From the NCBI RefSeq assembly GCF_000152865.1, contig NZ_CH672390.1, positions 1,054,001-1,118,000 on the forward strand: a DNA stretch of 64,000 bases. The letters are read 5' to 3'. The notes beneath the pieces are model-generated. The model saw only the letters and a list, made by a program, of their open reading frames with translations, ran no database searches and had not been told where the DNA came from. This stretch comes from Erythrobacter sp. NAP1 (lineage in GTDB: Bacteria; Pseudomonadota; Alphaproteobacteria; Sphingomonadales; Sphingomonadaceae). A program made the position numbers and the translations under genes. Below are positions 50,863 to 60,488 of the stretch, in pieces. How positions within the stretch are numbered: position 1 is the first letter of the stretch; each line of letters starts with the position of its first letter.

Positions 50863-52074
50863 TTAGTTCCCAAAGCTGCGCGGAGCCGCATCGACAGCGA
50901 TAACCTGGTTGCCGCGCACTTCTCGAACCTCGAGCGCACGCTGTGCAACACCGCTACGAGCGAAGCGGAACGGGCCGTCGACGCCGAGGAAGCCACCGCG
51001 ATCATAGAGGCGATTGGTGGGGAAATCGTCGCCCACTTCCCAATCCTGAGCGATGCGCAGCGTCAGCAGCACGGCATCATAGCCGAGCGTCGCGATGCGA
51101 TATGGCTTTGCCCCGAAGCGCGCTTCGTAGCTGTCCGCAAATCGACGGAACCGCGTGTCGGAAACGGCAGAAAACAGGGCTCCGTTCACGGTCGATGACT
51201 GAGTGATCGCGGCTTCACCGCTCCACAATTCAGTTCCGAGCAGGCGAGTGCCTTCGGCGCCCTGGCTGCGGATCTGACCTGCGGCCTGAATGGCGAGGCG
51301 CGCACCATCGGCGATCAGAACGGTGTCGTATCCACCCGACTGACGCAGGCGCTGCGCAGCGCCGACAATTGAGGTGTTACCGCGAGCATAACGTTCAAAC
51401 CTGACCAGATTGCCGCCGTAATCGCGCAGGGAGTTCTGCAAGGCATTGTAGGAACGTTGCCCATAATCGCCCTCGGGCAACAGAGCTGCGAAGCTGTTTG
51501 ATCCATTGCGGCGCGCATATTCGACCGAGCGACGGATCGATTGTTCGGGAATATGTCCCATCACGAAAACATCTGCGCTGGCAACGCTCGAATCGTTCGA
51601 GAATGCGATAGCTGGGACATTGGCTGGCCGCGCTGCAGACTGGACGGCGGGCACGTTGTCCGCGAGAAGAGGCCCGAGGATCAACCGATTGCCATCGGCG
51701 ATCGCCTGGCGCGCAGCGGCTGCCGCGCCGCCAGAGGTATCGTACGTGGTGATGCGCAGATTGTTTGCGTTGGTGTCGATCAGCGCCATCGTGGTTGCGT
51801 TGGCAAGAGACTGTCCGACTTCCGAGGCGGACCCGCCCATTGGCACCAGCAAAGCGACACGGTGACGGGTTGCGTCGGTTGGCAGCGCGGTCTGGCTTGG
51901 CTGCGGGGTCGGAGTTGTCGATGGCGTTGTTGAAACCGTCTCGGTCTTGGGAATGACCTGACAGCCTGCAAGCAGCATCGCTGTAGCCACCATCGCGGCA
52001 TTGCGACGGTTGAACGCCTTCAGGACCTTGCGTGATCCATCCGCAAGGAAATTGGTGCCAAACATACGCTTCAT
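50863..52074 (-). CDS. Penicillin-binding protein activator (LpoA-like lipoprotein)
   Basis: 403 residues. The lipobox MLLAGCQ (Cys at about 38) follows an unusually long N-terminal segment, so the true start may be a later ATG (for example MVATAMLLAGC). The periplasmic-binding-protein-like core: HRVALLVPMGGSASEVGQSL, LILGPLLADNVPAVQSAARP, PVAIAFSNDSSVASADVFVM-type sequence (here PAIAFSNDSSV), RIATLGYDAVLLTLRIAQDW. This is the YraM/LpoA-like family that stimulates a bifunctional PBP. Divergent from rsmI, the conserved arrangement. Confidence 0.85.
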   Translation of the reverse strand: MKRMFGTNFLADGSRKVLKAFNRRNAAMVATAMLLAGCQVIPKTETVSTTPSTTPTPQPSQTALPTDATRHRVALLVPMGGSASEVGQSLANATTMALIDTNANNLRITTYDTSGGAAAAARQAIADGNRLILGPLLADNVPAVQSAARPANVPAIAFSNDSSVASADVFVMGHIPEQSIRRSVEYARRNGSNSFAALLPEGDYGQRSYNALQNSLRDYGGNLVRFERYARGNTSIVGAAQRLRQSGGYDTVLIADGARLAIQAAGQIRSQGAEGTRLLGTELWSGEAAITQSSTVNGALFSAVSDTRFRRFADSYEARFGAKPYRIATLGYDAVLLTLRIAQDWEVGDDFPTNRLYDRGGFLGVDGPFRFARSGVAQRALEVREVRGNQVIAVDAAPRSFGN

Positions 52075-52115
52075 TCTTGCCGACCCCTCATCGCTTCTCC
52101 AAGGATGCGGCCCTC

Positions 52116-52973
52116 ATGAGCACGCACAATCCTGAATCAGCCAAAACCGAATTGCTTGATCCCGGTCTCTATATAGTCGCGACCCCGATTGGCAATCTTG
52201 GCGATATAACGATGCGTGCGCTCGACGTGTTGCGCCGGGTAGCCGTGATCGCCTGCGAAGACACGCGGGTGACCGGAAAATTGCTCAAGGCGTATGACAT
52301 CAAGACCCGCATGCAGCGCTATGATGACCACGCCTCAGCCGAGGTGCGGGAGCGATTAATCGAACTGGCGCGAAGGGAACCGATTGCGCTTGTAAGCGAT
52401 GCGGGAACGCCTCTGGTCTCCGACCCGGGTTATCGGCTTGTGCGTGAGGCTCGCGAAGCTGAGATCGAGGTGACAACGCTGCCGGGGGCCTGCGCTGCCA
52501 TTTCCGGGCTTACGCTTTCGGGATTGCCTAACGATCGCTTCCTTTTCGCCGGTTTCCTGCCCGTCAAAGAGAAAGCGCGCGGTGATGTGCTAGCTGAATT
52601 GGCAAGCGTGAGCGTAACTTTGATCTTCTATGAAACCGGGCCTCGGCTCGAGCGGTCGTTGCGAGCAATTGCCGAAGTCTGGCCCACGCGCGAGGTGGCG
52701 GTGGCTCGCGAACTTACCAAGCTGCACGAAGAATGCCGGAGCGGCACTCCGGGCGAATTGGCCGAACATTACGAAGCGCATCCTCCGAAGGGCGAGATTG
52801 TGCTGCTGGTGGGGCCGCCCGGGGAAACACTCAGCGATGCTGACCCCGACCAGCTGTTGCGCGACGCATTGAAAACCATGAGCGCCAGCAAGGCTGCCGG
52901 TATGGTCTCAAAGTCGACCGGGATTGATCGCCAATCGCTATACGCCCGCGCTGTGGAGCTCCGCGGCGAATGA
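52116..52973 (+). CDS. rsmI: 16S rRNA (cytidine(1402)-2'-O)-methyltransferase
   Basis: Methylates C1402 in the decoding centre. 285 residues from ATG at 52116. LYIVATPIGNLGDITMRALD, VIACEDTRVTGKLL, LVSDAGTPLVSDPGYRLVRE, LPGACAAISGLTLSGLPNDR, FYETGPRLERSLRAIAE are family signatures. Stop overlaps yraN start by 4 nt. The rsmI-yraN-gshB order is common in alphaproteobacteria. Confidence 0.96.
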   Translation: MSTHNPESAKTELLDPGLYIVATPIGNLGDITMRALDVLRRVAVIACEDTRVTGKLLKAYDIKTRMQRYDDHASAEVRERLIELARREPIALVSDAGTPLVSDPGYRLVREAREAEIEVTTLPGACAAISGLTLSGLPNDRFLFAGFLPVKEKARGDVLAELASVSVTLIFYETGPRLERSLRAIAEVWPTREVAVARELTKLHEECRSGTPGELAEHYEAHPPKGEIVLLVGPPGETLSDADPDQLLRDALKTMSASKAAGMVSKSTGIDRQSLYARAVELRGE

Positions 52974-53326
52974 ATGAAAAGCGCGTAGTTGCCGACCGAA
53001 AGGGGCGTGAGGCGGAAGCACAGGCCGCGCAATGGCTGATGCAGCAAGGCTTCGAAGTGCTCGCCGAAAGGCGCAAGACCAAGCTCGGCGAGATTGACTT
53101 GATCGCCCGAAAGAAGGGCTTGGTTGCGTTTGTCGAGGTAAAGTGGCGAAAGCGCAGCAGTGATCTCGACACCGCCATCGATGAACGCCGCCTAGCGCGG
53201 GTCGCCGCGGCGGTCGAGATGGTCGCACACGAATACGCAATGCCGGAAGACGATATCCGCATCGACGTGATCCTGCTTGCGCCCGGAAGCAAGCCCCGCC
53301 ACATCGAAAACGCCTGGATGCCTTAG
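52970..53326 (+). CDS. yraN: YraN/UPF0102 endonuclease-like protein
   Basis: 118 residues. DRKGREAEAQAAQWLMQQGF then TKLGEIDLIARKKGLVAFVE and VKWRKR give the Holliday-junction-resolvase-like nuclease fold with acidic D/E and K residues (E-x-D-L, V-E-V-K). Activity not demonstrated for most members. Coupled to rsmI; gshB follows after 8 nt. Confidence 0.92.
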   Translation: MNEKRVVADRKGREAEAQAAQWLMQQGFEVLAERRKTKLGEIDLIARKKGLVAFVEVKWRKRSSDLDTAIDERRLARVAAAVEMVAHEYAMPEDDIRIDVILLAPGSKPRHIENAWMP

Positions 53327-53334
53327 GAAGTTTT

Positions 53335-54297
53335 ATGAGCCTCAAAATCGCAGTCCAGATGGACCCAATCGAAAACATCAATATCAAAGGCGACAGTTCG
53401 TTTGCCCTAATGCTTGCGGCACAGGAGCGCGGGTACGAGGTTTTCGAGTATCATGTCGAAAGCCTGACACTTGATGCGAATGACCGCCTTATCGCGGAAT
53501 GCTTTCCTGTGAAGGTGCAACGCGTCGAAGGCGACCACTTCGAAAAGGGCGAGGCCCAGCGCCTTGATCTCGGGCGCGATATCGACGTCGTGTTGATGCG
53601 ACAGGATCCGCCGTTCCACATGGGCTATATCACCGCGACACATATGCTCGAGCGCATTCAGGCAGAGACACTGGTCGTTAACGACCCTGCCAATGTTCGC
53701 AACGCCCCCGAAAAGGTGATGGTCCTCGACTATCGCCGCTTCATGCCGCCAACGCTGGTCACTCGCTCAGTCGACGAGGTGAAGCGCTTCATGAAGGAAC
53801 ATGGAGCGGTCGTTGTGAAGCCAATCCACGGTAATGGCGGCAAGGCCATTTTCCGCGTTCCGGAGAGCGGCGACAATCTCACCGCATTGTTCGAAGTTTT
53901 CAATCAAACCTGGCCCGAACCGCACATGGTCCAACCCTTCCTTCCCGAAGTGGCAGAAGGGGACAAGCGTATCGTCTTGATCGATGGCGAAATTGCAGGT
54001 GCTATCAACAGGATACCGGGGGAAGGTGAGTTCCGTTCGAATCTCGCCATGGGTGGAAGCGCGGAAGCAACAACCCTGACCGACCGAGAGGTCGAAATTT
54101 GCGAGGCCATGGGCCCCGAACTCAAGCGACTTGGCCTGACTTTCGTGGGCATTGACGTGATTGGAGGTAAGTATCTCACCGAGATCAACGTCACTTCACC
54201 CACCGGGATCGTCGCAATTTCCAACTTTGACGGGACCGATCTCGCCGGAATGATCTGGGACGCGATCGAAGCGCGCTTGGCGGCCCGGCGCACTTAG
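53335..54297 (+). CDS. gshB: Glutathione synthase
   Basis: ATP-grasp ligase joining gamma-glutamylcysteine and glycine. 320 residues. KIAVQMDPIENINIKGDSSF at the N-terminus; VLMRQDPPFHMGYITATHML; VVVKPIHGNGGKAIFRV; GDKRIVLIDGEIAGAINRIP; EINVTSPTGIVAISNFDG. All are diagnostic. Convergent with xerC, overlapping by 4 nt. Confidence 0.96.
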   Translation: MSLKIAVQMDPIENINIKGDSSFALMLAAQERGYEVFEYHVESLTLDANDRLIAECFPVKVQRVEGDHFEKGEAQRLDLGRDIDVVLMRQDPPFHMGYITATHMLERIQAETLVVNDPANVRNAPEKVMVLDYRRFMPPTLVTRSVDEVKRFMKEHGAVVVKPIHGNGGKAIFRVPESGDNLTALFEVFNQTWPEPHMVQPFLPEVAEGDKRIVLIDGEIAGAINRIPGEGEFRSNLAMGGSAEATTLTDREVEICEAMGPELKRLGLTFVGIDVIGGKYLTEINVTSPTGIVAISNFDGTDLAGMIWDAIEARLAARRT

Positions 54298-55193
54298 CCC
54301 TTTTTTGCGCGCGGGTGCGCGCCGCGATAAGTTTCCAGCAGGCTGGCCGCGTCGACCTTGGTATAAATTTGGGTCGAACCAAGCGAGGCATGGCCGAGCA
54401 ATTCCTGCAGACTCCGAAGATCCGCACCAGCCCCCAAAAGATGAGTGGCGAACGAGTGGCGAAGCGCGTGCGGGGTTGCGGTGTCGGGAAGGCCGAGAGC
54501 GCGCCGTGCTCTTGCCATCGCTTTCTGCACCATTCCTGCGGAAAGTGGTCCACCTTTGGCTCCGCGAAACAGCGGCTCGTGCGTGGGGAGGGGCCACGGG
54601 CACGCGTTTGCATACTCTGCCACCGCCTCACGCGTGATTGGTAGGATCGGGACCAAGCGCTGCTTGCCGCCCTTGCCGGTGACTTGCAACGTTTCGCCAA
54701 GCACAGCATCGCGGCCTTCCAATGACAACGCCTCGGCAATGCGCAGGCCGCTTCCATACATTAGGAGCAGGACCGCACGGTCGCGTGCTCCAATCCAGTC
54801 TTCGCTAGCGGTTCCGTCAATGAGATCAGCGATGTTGACCGCTTCATCGGGTGTTACTGGGCGGGGAAGACCTTTCTTGAGGCGCGGCCCGCAAAGGCGC
54901 GGTGCCGAAGGGTCGGGATCACCGGCTTCAGAGCGAGCATATGCGATCAAAGCTTTCAGGGCCGACAGTTCGCGCGCTGCGCTCGAATTGGAGAGCCCTT
55001 GCGCGCGCCGGCTAGCAAGGTGGCTTCGCAAATCGTGCGCTTCGACCGCCGCGACGTCGTGCCACGTGCTAAGGTCTCTCGCTCTGAGCAACCGCCGCGC
55101 AGCGCCGACATAGGCTCGGACAGTGTGAGGACTTCTGCGCCTCGCATCAGCAAGGTGCGACTGCCACTGACCTATTAGAGCCGCCTCGCTCAC
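54294..55193 (-). CDS. xerC: Tyrosine recombinase XerC
   Basis: Resolves chromosome dimers at dif with XerD. 299 residues from GTG at 55193 (overlaps hemW stop as GTGA). All catalytic residues are visible: Arg151 (GSGLRIAEAL), Lys174 (VTGKGGKQR), His242/Arg245 (PHALRHSFATHLLG), His268 (LLGHASLGST), Tyr277 (QIYTKV). Family length; housekeeping recombinase, not a phage integrase. Confidence 0.93.
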   Translation of the reverse strand: MSEAALIGQWQSHLADARRRSPHTVRAYVGAARRLLRARDLSTWHDVAAVEAHDLRSHLASRRAQGLSNSSAARELSALKALIAYARSEAGDPDPSAPRLCGPRLKKGLPRPVTPDEAVNIADLIDGTASEDWIGARDRAVLLLMYGSGLRIAEALSLEGRDAVLGETLQVTGKGGKQRLVPILPITREAVAEYANACPWPLPTHEPLFRGAKGGPLSAGMVQKAMARARRALGLPDTATPHALRHSFATHLLGAGADLRSLQELLGHASLGSTQIYTKVDAASLLETYRGAHPRAKKG

Positions 55194-56341
55194 GCCTGCA
55201 CCAGTGCTTCGGCAAGCAAGTCGCCCAGGACCGCGTCAAGGACTGGGCGCCCGGCATCGGTAAGTCCAATGCGCTCGTCTTCCTGCCAGATCAGGCCGAT
55301 GTCCTTCAGGTGCTTGAGTTTGCCTGCATCGACCATTTCGCCGCGATCCTGCCGAAAACGCGCCTCCAAGGCCGACAGGTCGACCCCTTCAACGAGCCTT
55401 AGCCCCATCATCAAGGCCTCGGACGCCGCTTCCTTCGGGTCCAGAAGACGCTGCTCCGAAATGCCGTGCGCTCTTTCGTTCACCGCCTTGAGAAAATTCT
55501 CCGGCTTTTTGTGCCTCACGGTAGCGAACCCGCCACGTCGGCCATGGGCACCTGGACCAACGCCTGCGTAATCCTGGTACCGCCAATAAGTGAGATTGTG
55601 GCGGCTTTCGTCATCTGGGTGCGCGTGATTGCTGGTTTCATATGCTGGCAATCCTGCAGCCGATGTGAGGGACTGCGTGAGTGCAAACAGCTCTGCTGCC
55701 TCGTCATTGTCCAGCGGAGCAAATCGCCCAAGGCGAACGTCAGTTTCGAAACGCGTGCCGGGCTCAATCGTGAGCTGATAAAGCGACATATGCGAGGTGC
55801 CGAACGATAGTGCCCTTGTGAGTTGCGCTTCCCATTGCTCAGCAGTTTGGTCGGGCAGGGCATAGATCAGGTCAAAACTGACACGCGCAAAATGAGCCTG
55901 CGCAACGTCAAGCGCTCCGATCGCCTCCTGCGCGCCATGAAGTCGCCCAAGCCAGCGTAGGGTCTTGTCGTCAAGCGACTGCACTCCAAGTGACACGCGA
56001 TTGATGCCAGCCGACGCAAGCGCGGCGAAGTTGGCCGCCTCTACCGACGAGGGGTTGGCTTCAAGAGTGATCTCGATCTCGGGTGCAAAGCCCCAGAGTT
56101 TCTCTGCTTCGTTCAGCAAAGCTGAAACCAGTTTGGGCGGCATCAGCGACGGGGTCCCGCCTCCAAAAAAGATCGAAGTCAGTTTCTCATAGCCTCCTTC
56201 ACGCGCCTCAGCGCGCAAGTCGGCAATGAGCGCGCGTTCCCACAGGTCGATGTCCACGCTCTCGCGAACATGCGAGTTGAAGTCGCAATAGGGGCATTTC
56301 TTCGCGCAGAAGGGCCAGTGGATGTAGAGGGCGCGTGCCAA
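55190..56341 (-). CDS. hemW: Radical SAM heme chaperone HemW
   Basis: 383 residues. Radical SAM cluster Cys12-Cys16-Cys19 (WPFCAKKCPYCDFN), FFGGGTPSLM, NPSSVEAANFAALASAGINR, VSLGVQSLDDKTLRWLGR. The Cys pattern CxxxCxxC with no extra Cys right after matches HemW rather than HemN. Usually follows rph-rdgB in related genomes; here a CAP-domain gene on the other strand separates them. Confidence 0.93.
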   Translation of the reverse strand: MARALYIHWPFCAKKCPYCDFNSHVRESVDIDLWERALIADLRAEAREGGYEKLTSIFFGGGTPSLMPPKLVSALLNEAEKLWGFAPEIEITLEANPSSVEAANFAALASAGINRVSLGVQSLDDKTLRWLGRLHGAQEAIGALDVAQAHFARVSFDLIYALPDQTAEQWEAQLTRALSFGTSHMSLYQLTIEPGTRFETDVRLGRFAPLDNDEAAELFALTQSLTSAAGLPAYETSNHAHPDDESRHNLTYWRYQDYAGVGPGAHGRRGGFATVRHKKPENFLKAVNERAHGISEQRLLDPKEAASEALMMGLRLVEGVDLSALEARFRQDRGEMVDAGKLKHLKDIGLIWQEDERIGLTDAGRPVLDAVLGDLLAEALVQA

Positions 56342-56388
56342 GGGTTTTGTCAGTCTTTCCGTAACGCTTGCAGGGCATTCTTTAGGCT

Positions 56389-56916
56389 ATGAAAGTTCGT
56401 GCGACAATTATCGGTCTTGCAAGTAGCCTTGGCATTTTCGCCTCTGTGCCCGCTCAAGCGGATGAACGCATTTGGCTGGTCGCTCACAACGCTGAACGAG
56501 CCGAATTTGGCGTCGCGCCGCTCGAATGGTCACGCAGGCTAGAAGGCGAAGCGCTCGAATGGGCCCAAACGCTCGCGAGAGAAGGGCGGATTCGGCATTC
56601 ATCTCCGGACAAAAGGGGCGGCGCTGGCGAGAACCTTTGGATGGGAACGGCGGGCTACTTCACCCCGCAGCAGATGATCGCTCATTTTGCGGCGGAGAAG
56701 CAGCATTTCCGGGCGGGCGATTTCCCGCAGGTCTCGCGGACGGGAAACTGGGCCGATGTTGGGCACTACACCCAGATCGTCTGGGCTACCACGCGCGAGG
56801 TCGGCTGTGCCACAGCACGCGGCGCGCGTTTCGATGTGCTTGTTTGCCGCTATTGGCCAGCTGGGAATCTGATGGGTGCCCGGATTGCACCGCGCGACAA
56901 CATAGCCCGGCGCTAG
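56389..56916 (+). CDS. Secreted CAP-domain (SCP/PR-1) protein
   Basis: 175 residues. Signal peptide IIGLASSLGIFASVPAQADE. CAP fold motifs: LVAHNAERAEFGVAPLEWSR (active-site-like His), GGAGENLWMGTAGYF, NWADVGHYTQIVWATTREVG, CRYWPAGNLMGARI; both CAP1/CAP2 signatures are intact. Role in bacteria varies. Sits on the plus strand between rdgB and hemW, overlapping rdgB's end by 4 nt. Confidence 0.88.
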   Translation: MKVRATIIGLASSLGIFASVPAQADERIWLVAHNAERAEFGVAPLEWSRRLEGEALEWAQTLAREGRIRHSSPDKRGGAGENLWMGTAGYFTPQQMIAHFAAEKQHFRAGDFPQVSRTGNWADVGHYTQIVWATTREVGCATARGARFDVLVCRYWPAGNLMGARIAPRDNIARR

Positions 56917-57548
56917 ACGCCGAACTGATCCGCAACCAGCTTGGCAAACGCGTCGGCGCGGTGAGAGATCGCGTGCTTTTCCGAAGGATCGATCTCAGCG
57001 AAAGTTTGATCGCCATCGCGTGCCGACGGAACGAAGACCGGATCGTAGCCAAAGCCCATTTCGCCGCGCGGAGGCCATGTTAGCGAGCCGGGGCATTTGC
57101 CTTCATAGACAGCATGCTCACCGTCCGGCCAAGCAACCGCTAGAACGCAGTGGAATGCGGCTGTGCGATCTGTGTCGGGGCCAAGCTGCTGCAGCATCCC
57201 CTCGACCTTGCCCATCGCCATGTACCAGTCGCGGCCCGGATCGCCCTCGAACCATTGCCTTTCAGCCCAATCGGCGGTGTAAACGCCGGGGCGTCCGCCA
57301 AGCGCATCGACACTTAGGCCGCTGTCGTCTGCCAAGGCAGCAAGCCCGGAGGCTTCGGCAGCTGAGCGCGCCTTGATCAGCGCGTTCTGGGCGAAGGTGG
57401 TGCCCGTCTCAGGCGGCTCCGGCAGACCCAGTGAGCCTGCCGAAATGCACTTCATCCCGTACGGATCGAGCAACGCCGAAATCTCTTTCAGCTTGCCCGG
57501 ATTGTGTGTCGCGATGACGAGCGATCCACCTCCGAGCTTGCGGCTCAC
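56913..57548 (-). CDS. rdgB: RdgB/HAM1 non-canonical purine NTP pyrophosphatase
   Basis: Hydrolyses ITP/dITP/XTP to keep them out of nucleic acids. 211 residues from GTG at 57548, which overlaps the rph stop as GTGA; the open frame continues upstream only inside rph. [80 protein letters not shown]. All family signatures present. Confidence 0.95.
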   Translation of the reverse strand: MSRKLGGGSLVIATHNPGKLKEISALLDPYGMKCISAGSLGLPEPPETGTTFAQNALIKARSAAEASGLAALADDSGLSVDALGGRPGVYTADWAERQWFEGDPGRDWYMAMGKVEGMLQQLGPDTDRTAAFHCVLAVAWPDGEHAVYEGKCPGSLTWPPRGEMGFGYDPVFVPSARDGDQTFAEIDPSEKHAISHRADAFAKLVADQFGV

Positions 57549-58258
57549 TTCACCGCGTCCAACTGCGCCTTGAAGATCGCATCGCAACCAATGTTGGCAA
57601 GACGCAAGAGGCGCAGCAGGCCTTCCTCGTCATAGGTCGCGCCTTCAGCGGTCGCCTGAACTTCGGCGATCTGGCCGCCATCGATGAGTACGAAGTTGGC
57701 GTCTGCGTCGGCGCTCGAGTCTTCATCATAGTCGAGGTCGAGCACAGGGGTGCCCTCAAAAATGCCGCAGGAGATAGCAGCGACCTGCCCGGTGATCGGG
57801 TCTTCCTTGATCGCACCTTCAGCCATCAGCTTGCTGACTGCGAGGCGAAGGGCCACCCAAGCGCCCGAGATCGAGGCCGTGCGCGTGCCGCCATCGGCCT
57901 GGATCACGTCGCAATCGAGAGTGATCTGACGCTCGCCAAGCTTTTGCAGGTCAACCACTGCGCGCAGGGATCGACCGATCAGGCGCTGAATTTCCTGCGT
58001 GCGGCCCGACTGCTTTCCACGTGCCGCCTCGCGCGATCCGCGGGTGTGCGTGGCGCGTGGGAGCATCGAATACTCGCCCGTAACCCAGCCTTCGCCCTTG
58101 CCGCGCAGCCATGGCGGGATCCGTTCTTCGACGCTCGCGGTGCACAGCACCTTGGTGTCGCCGAAGCTGATGAGGCACGATCCCTCGGCATGCTTGGTGT
58201 AGCCGGTCTCGATTGTGATAGTGCGCATTTCGTCTGCGCTACGTCCTGAAGGGCGCAT
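57545..58258 (-). CDS. rph: Ribonuclease PH
   Basis: 3'-to-5' phosphorolytic exoribonuclease that trims tRNA 3' ends. 237 residues from ATG at 58258 (frame extends 38 codons upstream across the hrcA promoter without similarity). [80 protein letters not shown]. Divergent from hrcA; 81 nt between. Confidence 0.96.
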   Translation of the reverse strand: MRPSGRSADEMRTITIETGYTKHAEGSCLISFGDTKVLCTASVEERIPPWLRGKGEGWVTGEYSMLPRATHTRGSREAARGKQSGRTQEIQRLIGRSLRAVVDLQKLGERQITLDCDVIQADGGTRTASISGAWVALRLAVSKLMAEGAIKEDPITGQVAAISCGIFEGTPVLDLDYDEDSSADADANFVLIDGGQIAEVQATAEGATYDEEGLLRLLRLANIGCDAIFKAQLDAVK

Positions 58259-58339
58259 TAGGTACTCCGTATGTCTGTGTTGCGGGCCAAGTGGCACCCC
58301 AGGCTTGTCGCCGCAAGCGCAAAGACTAAGATTACCCCT

Positions 58340-59380
58340 ATGGCATCCCCACCGATCACCGAATTGACGCAAAGAGCACGCGAGATTTTCAGGCGCGTGG
58401 TCGAAGAATACATCGACAGCGGTCAGCCGGTGGGCTCAAAGACGCTCGCAAGCGATGGTGCGCTCAACTTGTCGCCAGCCTCTATCCGCTCGGTGCTGGC
58501 CGAGCTTGAGGGGCTAGGCTTGCTCGCCGCGCCTCATACCAGTGCGGGCAGGATGCCGACCGATGCTGGCCTGCGCATATTCGTCGATGGGATGATGCGC
58601 GTTGCCGAACCGAGCGCCGAAGAGCGCGCACAGATCGAAGCGCGGCTTGCGGAAGGCGGACCTGTAGAACAGGCGCTTCAGAAGACGAGCGCGCTCTTGT
58701 CTGAGCTTTCGGGCGCGGCAGGCATGGTCATGGTCCCGACGCGCGAACAGCGGCTTGCCCAGTTCAGCCTCGTCAGCCTTGGACAGGGCAGAGCGCTTGC
58801 GGTGCTGGTGGGCGAGGATGGCGGGGTCGAGAACCGTGTGCTCGACCTCGATCCGGCAGCGACAGGCTCGCTCGAAGCGGCGAGCAATTACATTACCTCG
58901 CGACTTGCCGGTCGCACGCTTGCCGAAGCGGCGCAGGCGATGCGGGCGGAAATCAAGTCCGGCAAGTCGCAGTTGGATGATGCGAGCCGCGATCTTGTTG
59001 AGCGCGGACTTGCCGTGTGGAGCGCAGATGCGGACGAACGGCCTGTCCTGATCGTTCGCGGTGCTGCAAACCTCCTCGACGAAGCCGCGATGGGTGATAT
59101 CGAGCGTGTCCGCTCGCTCCTTGATGACCTTGAGAACAAGCAGTCCGTCGCACAGCTCCTCGAGAGCGCCCGCGAGGCCGACGCGACCCGTATTTTTATT
59201 GGTGCAGAGAATCGCTTGTTCGGTCTATCGGGCTCTTCCGTCATCGCTTCGCCCTATCGCGACATGGAAGGTCGCGTGGTCGGGGTGCTCGGTGTGATTG
59301 GGCCCACGCGCTTGAATTACGCGCGCGTGGTCCCCATGGTGGACCTAACGGCCCGTTCACTGGGCAAACTGATCGCTTAA
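58340..59380 (+). CDS. hrcA: Heat-inducible transcription repressor HrcA
   Basis: Represses CIRCE-controlled chaperone genes (usually groESL in alphaproteobacteria). 346 residues from ATG at 58340. Winged helix: [63 protein letters not shown]-like C-terminal half with [20 protein letters not shown] and [20 protein letters not shown]. No CIRCE element was visible at hrcA, grpE or dnaK. grpE follows after 18 nt. Confidence 0.96.
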   Translation: MASPPITELTQRAREIFRRVVEEYIDSGQPVGSKTLASDGALNLSPASIRSVLAELEGLGLLAAPHTSAGRMPTDAGLRIFVDGMMRVAEPSAEERAQIEARLAEGGPVEQALQKTSALLSELSGAAGMVMVPTREQRLAQFSLVSLGQGRALAVLVGEDGGVENRVLDLDPAATGSLEAASNYITSRLAGRTLAEAAQAMRAEIKSGKSQLDDASRDLVERGLAVWSADADERPVLIVRGAANLLDEAAMGDIERVRSLLDDLENKQSVAQLLESAREADATRIFIGAENRLFGLSGSSVIASPYRDMEGRVVGVLGVIGPTRLNYARVVPMVDLTARSLGKLIA

Positions 59381-59398
59381 TCAGGAAAACCAAAAGAC

Positions 59399-59986
59399 AT
59401 GATCGACAACGATAAGCCGCAGGTGGATGCGGCAGCTGAAGAAGAATTGAAGGGTGTGCCCGAGGAATTCCTCGATGATGGCAGCGAAGATGAGAGCGAA
59501 GGTGAGGGCGCTCTGGGTGAGGCGCTTGAGGCGCTTCGCGGCGACCTTGAGGCTGCCAAGCAGGATGTCCTTTACGCGCGCGCTGAAACACAGAACGTTC
59601 GCCGCCGTGCTGAGAAGGACATTGCCGATGCGCGCAACTATGCGGCGACAGGCTTTGCCCGCGATATCCTGAGCGTGTGGGACAATCTCAGCCGCGCGGT
59701 CGATGCGATACCTGACAGCTTGCGCGAAGACGACAAGATGAAAGGTCTCGTCACCGGCATCGAGGCGACCCAGCGTGAGCTTGAAAAGGTTTTCAAGCAG
59801 CACGGCGTTGAGCGCGTGGCCGCTGTCGGCCTGCCGCTCGATCCCAACCAGCACCAGGCGATGATGGAAATCCCCTCGGCCGATCACGAGCCGGGCACGG
59901 TGATTCAAGAAATGCAGTCGGGCTGGATGATCAAGGACCGCCTGCTGCGCCCCGCAATGGTGGGCGTCGCTAAAAAGGCGGACTGA
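59399..59986 (+). CDS. grpE: Co-chaperone GrpE
   Basis: Nucleotide exchange factor of DnaK. 195 residues. Acidic N-terminal tail (EFLDDGSEDESEGEGALGEA), long coiled coil (LRGDLEAAKQDVLYARAETQ NVRRRAEKDI region), four-helix bundle and beta-wing (HGVERVAAVGLPLDPNQHQA, EPGTVIQEMQSGWMIKDRLL, RPAMVGVAK). Runs from hrcA as an hrcA-grpE operon. dnaK is 3.6 kb further on behind unrelated genes. Confidence 0.96.
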   Translation: MIDNDKPQVDAAAEEELKGVPEEFLDDGSEDESEGEGALGEALEALRGDLEAAKQDVLYARAETQNVRRRAEKDIADARNYAATGFARDILSVWDNLSRAVDAIPDSLREDDKMKGLVTGIEATQRELEKVFKQHGVERVAAVGLPLDPNQHQAMMEIPSADHEPGTVIQEMQSGWMIKDRLLRPAMVGVAKKAD

Positions 59987-59993
59987 TCAATAC

Positions 59994-60488
59994 TCAGATC
60001 GTCAATACCATCTGCAAATTGCACCGTGAGTAGGGCGTGGACCATTTGTCCTCGCTCGAAAGCGGGGTGAAGCCCTTGCGTTTGTAGAGCGCGGTCGCGG
60101 CCTGAAGCTTGTCGTTCGTTTCGAGCCACAGGTGGTCCATACCTCTCTCACGAGCGGCTTCGATCAGATGGTCGATAATCGCGCTGGCAATTCCGCGTCC
60201 CTGGTGGTCGGGGTCGGTCGCCATCTTGATGATTTCTCCCCAGCGGCCCTCGCCGGATGGCGGACGATGCGCGGGGATTAGCGCTCCTGTGCCGACAACT
60301 TTGCCATCGCATTCTGCGACTGCGATAGCGCCGCCAGGGTCCATGATTGTCTCTTGTGGATGCTCCAGCTGGCGACGATCCTCGTCCTCGACGCCGAAGT
60401 CCGCCTCAATCCAGCGTAGATTGAGCGCCGCAAATGCCTCTGCATCGCTGGAGCGGAATTCGCGGATCAGAATGGCAGGCTCGCTCAC
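59994..60488 (-). CDS. GNAT-family N-acetyltransferase
   Basis: 164 residues from GTG at 60488, which overlaps the crotonase stop by 4 nt (GTGA). ILIREFRSSDAEAFAALNLR at the N-terminus; WGEIIKMATDPDHQGRGIAS is the acetyl-CoA loop (HQGRGIA); LWLETNDKLQAATALYKRKG FTPL is the C-terminal motif. Substrate unknown; paired with crotonase. Confidence 0.88.
   Translation of the reverse strand: MSEPAILIREFRSSDAEAFAALNLRWIEADFGVEDEDRRQLEHPQETIMDPGGAIAVAECDGKVVGTGALIPAHRPPSGEGRWGEIIKMATDPDHQGRGIASAIIDHLIEAARERGMDHLWLETNDKLQAATALYKRKGFTPLSSEDKWSTPYSRCNLQMVLTI

Noticed and set aside
54294-55193. Tyrosine recombinase as a sign of an integrated element
   Set aside because: Sequence and neighbours (gshB, hemW) fit housekeeping XerC. 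No att repeats, phage or conjugation genes nearby.
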